Source: Pseudorasbora parva (Eukaryota > Chordata > Actinopteri > Cypriniformes > Gobionidae). From it: 64,000 nt of DNA. Shown here piece after piece: positions 52,996 through 64,000 of the stretch; the stretch's first letter is position 1; each line of letters begins with the position of its first letter. The position numbers were made by a program, and so were the translations under genes. The notes beneath the pieces are model-generated. The model did no database searches. It was not told the origin of the DNA and saw nothing but the letters and a program-made list of their open reading frames with translations. The DNA lies in the NCBI RefSeq assembly GCF_024679245.1, contig NC_090172.1, positions 8,644,733 to 8,708,732 of the forward strand, in the 5' to 3' direction.

Positions 52996-54085
52996 CGAAG
53001 CATGGTCAAGTGCCTTCCACGTCACAACGAAGACGCTAAAGGTGCCCCTAGGCATCATTTTTCGACGCGCTGGGTGCTCCATTCATTTCATTGAGAAACC
53101 TTTGGCATCATACACAGACGCATTTAATTCTTTGTGTTTGTAAAAGCAGACATGATTTATTAATATTTAAAGGCTACTTTTATATTTTGGAGCAACTAAC
53201 CCAACTCCTACCCTAAACCTACCCACATCTTAACAATATAAAACACATAACAGGCAAATAAATGTACAGTCACACGTATTTATTGCAAAAACTGACCAAA
53301 ACAGTATAAAAGTAGTCTGAAGTCATACGATGTCTTCATGTGAAGAACAGAGTTGATCTTGATGTTTTAATCGCTGAAATGATGATCCCGCTGCCCCGTG
53401 AACGAACTCATTCATATCTCATTCAAATAATTCAAAAGACTCCTGAGCATTACTCAATCGGTCACAAGACACAGGAGAGCCAATGACATTTTACAATCAA
53501 TGCTGACGTAATGACGCAATAGGTCACAAGACATACGAGAGCCAATGAAATTTCACTATGAAATCTGACCTAACGAGCGGCAATATTTGAAATCTGATGT
53601 GTTCATGATATTCGGCGGATGGAGATGCTGATCGCTTTTGGGGATTTTCTTCATGCAAATTAATAGATTGGCCTCGGAAAACTTGGGATTATTTAACTTT
53701 TTTGAATAATGTTATATCCTGTGTTTTATATCATGTTCACACAAATGGGTAGGTTTAAGGATGGGGTGGGGTTGGGTTACATGTTAAAATGTGTCTAAAT
53801 AGCATAAATAAAATAAATGTAAATGAAATTATGCTTGCTGATTAAATTGAGAATCACACTCCAACATGTCATAATGGCAAAATTATAAACCAATAAATAA
53901 TTTCAATAAATTAATCAAAAATTAAATTTCACCATGACGATAATATTCCCATACCCAGTGCGTCTGTTTATGGCGCCAAAGGTTTCTCATTGAAATGAAT
54001 GGAGCACCCAGAGTGTCGAAAAATGACGCCAAAGGGCACCTTTAGCGTCTTCATTGTGACACAGAAGGCACTTGACCATGCTTCG
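52996..54085. mobile_element. Foldback element with ~125-bp TIRs
   Basis: 'cgaagcatggtcaagtgcct' at 52996 answers 'aggcacttgaccatgcttcg' ending at 54085. The inverse similarity continues through 'gggtgctccattcatttcat' to 'cagacgcat'. Just inside, 'cctaccctaaacctaccc' (53210) answers 'gggtaggtttaagga' (53745). A TSD was not resolved. A 76-codon frame over the left TIR is not a gene. Confidence 0.85.
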
Positions 54086-54533
<448 letters not shown>

Positions 54534-54919
54534 GTGTCTATCTATGTGTCTGACTGTCTGTCGCACGAAACACAAAAAGTGAAACTTTAAAGAAAGTACT
54601 TTTTTTTTCTTCCCCCTATTCAGTTTCAGTGACTGATGATGAGCTTTCAAGCTTCAAAAGCATTGCAAAATGAAGTAGTCTTTACATTTTAACTTTTATG
54701 ATTAATATTAGCTTTGTGAGGAATTAACCTTAATGTAAATCATTGTTCAATGATTTGGAAGTACAGATTCTTTGAAAATAACAGACTCTAAAGAACGACT
54801 CATTCAAAAATCAAGAAATCTGAATTCACTTTTCTTCGCTCATTATTTCTCATAAACACACGCACAAAGAGTAATGTAGGATATATGTTCAATGAATAAC
54901 TACATTTTCAGACTTTTCC

Positions 54920-55171
54920 TTGTTTAAAGATATTGTATGGCTTCAGAAGTTTCGGAATATACAATTTGTTTCTAGACGAAAACTTTTGCATCCATTTTGA
55001 AGCATGAAAGCTTGCATCACTATTAACTGTAATTGTAAAAAAACGAAAACAAACAGCACATTCTTCAAAATATCTTCTTTTGTGTTCTGCAGAAGAAAAA
55101 AGGTTGTATCGTTTTGGATGGACATGAGGGTTAGTAAATGATTTTTATTTCCAGGTAAACTATTTCTTTAA
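54920..55171. mobile_element. Right part of a decayed TTAA/AGGGATAGTT element
   Basis: 'atattgtatggcttcagaag', 'aaaatatcttcttttgtgtt', 'ggatggacatgagggttag' and the end 'ggtaaactatttctttaa' are recognisable, degenerate phrases of the family. No left TIR. Confidence 0.6.
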
Positions 55172-55344
55172 CGCCAGTCCAACTTTAATAATGGACAGAC
55201 ACAAAACTCCCTTTCCCCCTAAAATGAATTTTCATATCACAAAAAAATATTTTATAACTTGAGCGGAATGCTTGTAAAAAGTACTTATGTCAATTACGAG
55301 CAAAATGCATCTGTCTTTTATTACACGTGGACGTTCTGCCGAGA

Positions 55345-55758
55345 TCAGAGGCAGGCGTACTGTAGATCAAGAGTTTGACGGCCAAACTCCTCGCTTCGCT
55401 CGACCATATGTGTGACGTTAGAGATGCTGATACACACATCAGCATAAAGCCACATCCATAACACTTCAAAAGAAAAGCAGCTATTTTTCATCCATCCTTT
55501 CCTGCGAGGATTGAAGAAGAACATCCTGTCATTACAGATGAAAAAAAGGTCCCTGACTGCAACGGGAACAATTTCGCATTTGTTCCAACATGGAACTTTT
55601 GCTCCTGTGGAAAAGTGACTAAATTGGGGTGTCCGTACATTTCTCGTCCTCTGAAGATTGAAATTCACCTTTTAACTGTACTTCAAATAATACAGCTGCT
55701 TCATAATTCATGCAGCAAAATCAAAAGACAAGGTGTCATTAACACCTTTTCCATCTGT
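55345..55758 (-). repeat. Dispersed repeat segment with an open minus-strand frame (copy 1)
   Basis: 55481-55758 is duplicated at 57008-57287 in the same orientation. On the minus strand a 107-codon frame (55345-55668) includes NDRMFFFNPRRKGWMKNS, matched by NDRMFFFYPCRKVWMKNS in the second copy. I do not recognise a protein family, and a transposable-element origin is more likely than a host gene. Confidence 0.5.
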
Positions 55759-56393
55759 AATGGGGAAAAATGATTTGTTAGAGGTCTGAAAATAGGTACT
55801 TATATTCCTACCTATAATTACATCTATGAAACATATTAAATCAGGTATGGTTTTAAAAAATGTCTCCTCCAGAGTGCTAACAAGGCCTGCATGAGTTTGA
55901 AGACCGTGCTTAATTACAGTGGTGCATATATTACTCTATACCAACCACACATCCTATTAATTACAGTACAATTTTTTCTCACCTTGAGACATCCAATAAC
56001 CTTTACTTTTCACTTTGACTGACCGAAAATAAAACAAGAATCTGTTCCTATACTAAAACATTGCTCTGTTGTGTTCAACAAACCAAGTATAGCAAACATA
56101 TGTTATTATAGGGAATTTTATCAGAGCATAAATACAAACATGAGTTGGAAACGTGTGTGCGGGTGTTCAGACCTGTGATTGGGGCACACAGCTCCTCTCT
56201 GTGGCCTGTTGCATTTCATATCACTCTGTCTCAGGAACATGTTTGGTGACAGATATACGAACAGCCCTCTCTCACTATCATATGCAGTTCTCAAGACATA
56301 TATGATGAAAGTTGTTAGGAAAAACCCGTACCAGCATATAAGCTGAGAGAATCTGCTATTGCTCAGAGGTTGCTCTTTCACGGCTCAGGAGAC
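55759..56393. other. Unique sequence, no gene recognised
   Basis: About 635 bp with nothing supported. Confidence 0.4.
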
Positions 56394-56397
56394 TTAA

Positions 56398-56419
56398 AGG
56401 GATAGTTCACCCAAAAATC
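56398..56419. mobile_element. Left TIR of a TTAA/AGGGATAGTTCACCC element
   Basis: TTAA at 56394-56397 is followed by AGGGATAGTTCACCCAAAAA, then a T run of about 26. The family's next expected phrase, 'ctgtcattatttactcgcc', appears only at 57303, so about 870 bp appear inserted between. Confidence 0.65.
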
Positions 56420-57290
56420 TTTTTTTTTTTTTTTTTTTTTTTTTTTATTCTGTGGTGGAAACAACCTTCAAGGTCATAAAACACTTTTTTTCTCATGATA
56501 TAAAGCATCATCTCTTTTCTCACAGTCTGAAACGGTTCGATAAAGGATTCAGTCTCTCTAAACCTCTCCTTTTTGAGAGCCTACACTGCTTTTATTGGTC
56601 AGATGGCCCAGTCTGTTGTTATTCTACTCTGCTCTGATTGGTCAGATGGCCCAGTCTGTTGTTATTCTACTCTGCTCTGATTGGTCAGAGTGTGTTGTTG
56701 TTGGTCTACCACTTACAATGTGTGTCAGAAACTAAACGCCTATGACCATATCTGATATTTCAGCTCCGGAGGCTTATCAACGCTGGATGCACAGTGATAC
56801 GAACATTGGCGTGTTTTCCGTATCAATTCCAGCACAAGTCCTCATCCTTTTGGAGTGCATGCAAAGTTAATTTTGCAGTGCAGAAAACAGCATCTTCTCG
56901 ACACGAAACAATCTCTTTCAAAAACTACAGTGTAAAAAAAGTGGACATTGTTTGCAGGCGGCCAATGAAGAACATAGGCTGGCATTATATTTCTTAAATT
57001 GTGATGGCTATTTTTCATCCATACTTTCCTGCAAGGATAGAAGAAGAACATCCTGTCATTACCGACGAAAAAAAAAGTACCCGGCTGCAGTGGGAACAAT
57101 TTCACATTTTGTTCCAACATATGGAACTTTTGCTCCTTGCAAGTGACTAAATTGGGGTGTCTGTACATTTCTCGTCCTCTGAAGATTGAAAATCACCTTT
57201 TAACTGTACTTCAAATAATACAGCTGCTTCATAATTCATGCAGCAAAATCAAAAGAAAAGGTGTCATTAACACCTTTTCCATCTGTGAAA
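56420..57290. repeat. Composite repeat segment within the TTAA element
   Basis: Starts with (T)26. It contains a 43-bp unit 'gatggcccagtctgttgtta'-type duplicated in tandem at 56602-56687, the 56930-57000 block shared with 52598-52665, and the 57008-57287 block shared with 55481-55758. No coding domain. Confidence 0.55.
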
Positions 57291-57474
57291 ACATGAAAAT
57301 CTGTCATTATTTACTCGCCCTCAAATCATTATGCTTTTCTTGGAAAAATACAATGAATATCAAATAGGTACATGTTGTTTTGGACTGACTTTCATGAAAC
57401 ATTCTTCAAAATATCTTCTTTTGTGTTTGTGTTCGACAAAAGAAGAAAAAAGTCATACAGGTTAGATTGTTTGA
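57291..57474. mobile_element. Continuation of the decayed TTAA element
   Basis: 'atctgtcattatttactcgc' and 'gaaacattcttcaaaatatc', then 'agtcatacaggtt', follow the family's normal order. The right end is replaced by the CATC array. Confidence 0.55.
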
Positions 57475-57570
57475 TCCATCCATCCATCCATCCATCCACC
57501 CACCCATCCATCCATCCATCCATCCATCCATCCATCCATCCATCCATCCATCCATCCATCCATCCATCCA
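57475..57570. repeat. (CATC)n microsatellite
   Basis: About 24 tetranucleotide units with one ACCCACCC interruption. Confidence 0.97.
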
Positions 57571-57624
57571 GTTTAATCTCGTTTTTTTCATTGCAGACTT
57601 TAGCATCTCTTTCTTTAAAGCCTA

Positions 57625-57948
57625 TATGTAACCCTGGACTACAAAACCAGTCATAAGGGTAAATGTTGTTTTGTTTGTTTTTTCTGTATGGGTGATGTAT
57701 GGTTTGTTAAGATATTTGGACAAGATACAATTATTTGAAAATTTGGATTTTGGAATAAATATTGAGAAAATTGCTGTTTAAGTTTTCCAAATCGAGTCCT
57801 TAGCAACGCATATTACTAATAATAATAATACATTTTTGATATATCATAAAAGAAAAAATCTATAATTCTGACCCATACAATGTATTGTTGCTTTGCCACA
57901 AATATACCCGTGCGACTTATGACTGGATTAGTGGTCCAGGGTCACATA
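57625..57948. mobile_element. TATGTRACCCTGGACYAC TIR element
   Basis: The left end TATGTAACCCTGGACTAC and the inverse of the right end TATGTGACCCTGGACCAC are TIRs, followed by 'aaaccagtcataagg' and its counterpart. The family is very common in cyprinids as I recall it. Length 324 bp, non-coding. TSD uncertain (TA-rich flanks). Confidence 0.8.
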
Positions 57949-58044
57949 TTTGACACACATTTTTGAGGCCACTAAATTATTAGCACGATCAAAACTTTTT
58001 CTGAAATAGTCATCTGATTTTTTATCAAGTGAAGACCTTTTAGC

Positions 58045-58122
<78 letters not shown>
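58045..58122. repeat. (AAT)n microsatellite
   Basis: About 26 ATA/AAT units. Confidence 0.96.
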
Positions 58123-58309
58123 TAAATACGTGATTCACATGTTAGTAATATTTGAGGAAGAACAATTACTGGACTAAAGCAACTTAGGCTTTCTTGATTA
58201 TCCATGCATCTTTTTTTCATTTTAAGAAAAATCATGTTAAAATAAAATCATTGAATTGCATTATTCAATGATTAATATAATAATACATACTGTATAAAAA
58301 TAAGGGTTT

Positions 58310-58643
<334 letters not shown>

Positions 58644-58854
58644 GGATCAAACTAAGCACTTAAATGTCTTTATTGGGAGATATTATTGTGACATATTATT
58701 GGGAGATATACAGTGATAACTGATATTTATATGCATTACATGTAAGAAGTATAATATACTTTTATAAAGATTGATTTGCATTACAAGCTGTCAGAAGCTG
58801 TCAGCTGATCTTACTTTTTTGGCCATTTAAATATCAGCAAATGCACCAAATTGC

Positions 58855-59322
58855 TAGCCTGGAAATCTAGACGCACCTTAGCGGACACTCCGTTGGCTTG
58901 CGAGCTGTAAAAACCAAACTCTGGTCAGGCCAATCACATCGTGTATAGAGTCGGTGGGCAGGCTTAACATAATGACGACAGAGTTGCGACGGTTCCACGT
59001 GCTACTTGAAAACAAAGAAGCTGACGAACAGCGGCCTTTCGAATCAGATTTGGCCACGACTGGAAGACTTGGAGTTAAGCTTTGAGAAAAAAGAACGGTC
59101 ATTCTTAAAAAAAGGAAGAGTGTTTGGAGTTTTGCTGACCGGATACGAATCAGCTAGCTCTGCTTCACCCTCTTCATTGCTCCGGTTGGTTGTAGCGCTA
59201 TCCTATCGCGTGCAGAGGGAGTTTGAAAGACAACCGTTTATCCCGCCTCAGGATTGAGCCCTGCCAATGGTGAGTTCCCATCACAGTTCAACCTCTTGAT
59301 ATGGGTCTGACTTGTCAGGCTA
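58855..59322. mobile_element. TAGCCTG element, copy C (9-bp TSD)
   Basis: A perfect 9-bp TSD, CCAAATTGC, lies at 58846-58854 and 59323-59331. The left end is TAGCCTGGAAATCTAGACGC and the inverse of the right end is TAGCCTGACAAGTCAGACCC. It is a reverse relative of 37935-38352. Open frames inside are not genes. Confidence 0.92.
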
Positions 59323-59331
59323 CCAAATTGC

Positions 59332-62009
<2,678 letters not shown>

Positions 62010-62087
<78 letters not shown>

Positions 62088-62104
62088 TACATACATACAT
62101 ACAT
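62010..62104. repeat. (TA)n with (TACA)n tail
   Basis: About 40 TA units with AC interruptions, ending in ACATACATACAT. Confidence 0.95.
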
Positions 62105-62443
62105 TTTAATAGAATTGTTAAAATTAATTAATAAGATGTATGTATTAAAGATAGTTTAAAACATAAATCAATATAATACTATATATAATTAATTTATATT
62201 AAAATAATATTACTTATTCAAATTAAACACAGTATAAAATTATTATCAATAATAGTACTATTTTTATTACATACTATTATTTATAATACATTATTACAGG
62301 TGTGTGTGTGTGTTTGTGTGTGCATAATGTATAAAATATAATTATTTTGTACATACTATTTGGTCCCAATATATATATATATATATAACATTAATAATAT
62401 ATATTTTCTCATGTGCACAATAAGTAAATCTATATGTACTATC
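62105..62443. other. AT-rich sequence with short TG and TA words
   Basis: About 340 bp; nothing recognised. Confidence 0.4.
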
Positions 62444-62465
62444 CACACACACACACACACACACA

Positions 62466-62518
<53 letters not shown>
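62444..62518. repeat. Compound (CA)n(CT)n(CA)n microsatellite
   Basis: A CT block of about 16 units sits symmetrically between two CA blocks. Confidence 0.96.
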
Positions 62519-63595
62519 TTTTAGAGCTGCCCCTCTGAGTGCCTGAGGGACCCTGATAACCCTTTGATAGCGAGAAGGCTGGATGCAGTTGTCTATAGCC
62601 AGCACCTTCCCCATAGCAGATATGAGGATGTGTATTCATTCAAGCCAGCGGGGGCCTGAGCTAACATGCTAGCCCAGACCGGCAACAGGAAGAGAAGCAG
62701 CGGGAGGAGAGGAGAGAGGACAAACGCAGGAGGGAGAGACAGGAACTACAGTGGCCCATCAGAGGAGAGAGAAAGAGAGCGCGAGGGGGCCACTGGGAGA
62801 CAGAATGAGCAATTGGACCCAGGAAGCTATTGTTTGTTTGTGTCCGTGTGTGTATGGAGGCACTGTAATCACTGCAGTGCGTTCCTCCATTTCCATGTAT
62901 ATGTGTATCTGAGTTTGTGTGTGTGTGAGTGTGTGTGTGTGTGTGGATATAAAGGCATTGGGGGGTGGCATCCACTTTGAGGAATCAAGAAAATAGGGCC
63001 ATAGAGATTAAAAGAGGGAAAAAAGACAAGACAGAAAACATGACCACTATTTTTAAAAAGGCAAATCTGGCAGCTCTAAAGATCTGAAAGGAGAACGTGA
63101 ATAAAGCAACCTGGCAGCCAGTGCTGTATTAAGCTCTCTGAGGGTTTACATAAACGCGTAATAAAAAGAAAACATCTCCACAGAGAATAGCACTCTTCAT
63201 TTAGCACGTGTGTAAAGGAGAAATGCTGTCATTGTTCCCCATTTCAATCCCATCTTCAAAACTGCAAGACTCCGCTATGATTTCTTAATATGCAGGTTGA
63301 CCGACAGTTCTGACCCGAATATGTGTTTCACAGAGTCGATCAACATGTCGGATGAGAGGACGCGCATGAAAAATGGCATTTGCTGCAGGCAGAGGAACAA
63401 GCCAGTGTGTGTGTTTTGTGTTTCGGTTTTGCGTTTTGGAGCAGATCCATCCATTTCTCCAAACCGCCGCTTGTCCTACACAGTGTCACAGGGACGCCCA
63501 TCCCATCGACTCAGGCCGAAGGAAGAAAAACACACTGATGCACAGATGAACTTTTGCTTACACATGACATGAGAAATTATACAAAGAATTATCAA
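62519..63595. other. Mostly unique sequence, no gene recognised
   Basis: Purine-rich patch at 62690-62800 and TG words at 62916-62944. Near 63447-63500 'gatccatccatttctccaaa' and 'cgcttgtcctacacagtgtc' resemble a common fish repeat motif. No supported gene. Confidence 0.4.
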
Positions 63596-63845
63596 TAAGG
63601 CTTTACAATAAGGTTTCATTAGTTAAAGATGAACAAACATCTACAGCATTTAGTCATCTTAACATTTTCTAATACATTTGAAAAGTTGTATCTGTTAATA
63701 TTAGTCGATGTACTGTAATCTAATATGAACATGAATTTTTCTTAACTAACATTGACACGAGTTAATACAAGCTGTGAGAATGCATTTGCTCAGTTTAGTT
63801 TATGTTGGTTAAAGCGTTAACTAATGATATTGTAAAGTGTCACCA
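63596..63845. mobile_element. ACTTTACAATAAGG TIR-type repeat, decayed
   Basis: The left 'ctttacaataaggtttcatt' answers the right 'gatattgtaaagtgtcacc', giving short TIRs. The interior is built from 'gttaacta' and 'aacattaac'-like words typical of a widespread teleost repeat. Confidence 0.65.
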
Positions 63846-64000
63846 AGTTATGTATTACTGTAGGTTTGTGTGTACTGTGAAGGTAATTATCAACTGAAAA
63901 AATATGAAATAATATGACAACAGAAAGAGTAGTCACAATATTTTTAAGGAGGCAGAAATAACAAGTGCAGTGTTTCTTTTATTTATTTTTTTATTTATCT
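63846..64000. other. End of window, nothing recognised
   Basis: AT-rich sequence. Confidence 0.4.

Overview
The window is about 64 kb of teleost, most likely cyprinid, intergenic or deep-intronic DNA. The evidence is the very long CA/TG, TA, GA, GAAA, TATC and CATC microsatellites, several interspersed-repeat families that I recognise from carp/zebrafish-type genomes, and a Tc1-like transposase of fish type. Family recognition is from memory; boundaries, terminal inverted repeats (TIRs) and target-site duplications (TSDs) were read directly from the sequence. I find no intact host protein-coding gene and no convincing tRNA, rRNA or other RNA gene. The only protein-coding ancestry I can support is a broken Tc1/mariner transposase (about 46.1-48.3 kb, + strand) and a 5'-truncated, heavily mutated DIRS-like tyrosine-recombinase retrotransposon (about 29.4-32.0 kb, - strand).

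Layout. 0-1.4 kb: repeat fragments and TG/CA arrays. 1.4-3.7 kb: mostly unique DNA with GAAA and GA arrays. 3.70-4.76 kb: a complete TTAA-flanked TIR element. 4.8-6.6 kb: repeat fragments. 6.6-9.86 kb: the longest repeat-poor block, a candidate conserved regulatory region. 9.87-11.8 kb: nested TIR elements. 13.4-16.2 kb: a decayed TTAA element carrying a second element whose interior is a 45-copy 42-bp minisatellite. 17.6-18.0 and 19.3 kb: TG/CA arrays. 20.7-21.1, 22.8-23.7 and 24.0-24.9 kb: foldback, hAT-like and 9-bp-TSD elements. 29.4-32.0 kb: DIRS-like remnant. 33.2-33.4 kb: a 170-bp perfect palindrome. 34.2-34.9 kb: a solo LTR holding a nested TIR element. 35-37.8 kb: a long decayed repeat with an inserted TTAA element. 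37.9-42.5 kb: several MITEs and CA/TG arrays. 44-49.5 kb: nested Tc1, foldback, 9-bp-TSD and dispersed repeats. 51.1-52.35 kb: a second element with a 42-bp minisatellite. 52.5-57.6 kb: palindrome, foldback element, TATC array and duplicated repeat segments. 57.6-59.3 kb: two more MITEs. 59.3-64 kb: a mostly unique tail with microsatellites.

The main biological content is the transposon archaeology. At least five TTAA-flanked elements begin with AGG, four TAGCCTG-ended elements have 9-bp TSDs, and several two- or three-level nests can be ordered in time by exact TSDs. A G-rich core resembling GGGTAGGTTTAGGG recurs in at least four otherwise unrelated repeat families, and in two of them it has been amplified into 42-bp tandem arrays.
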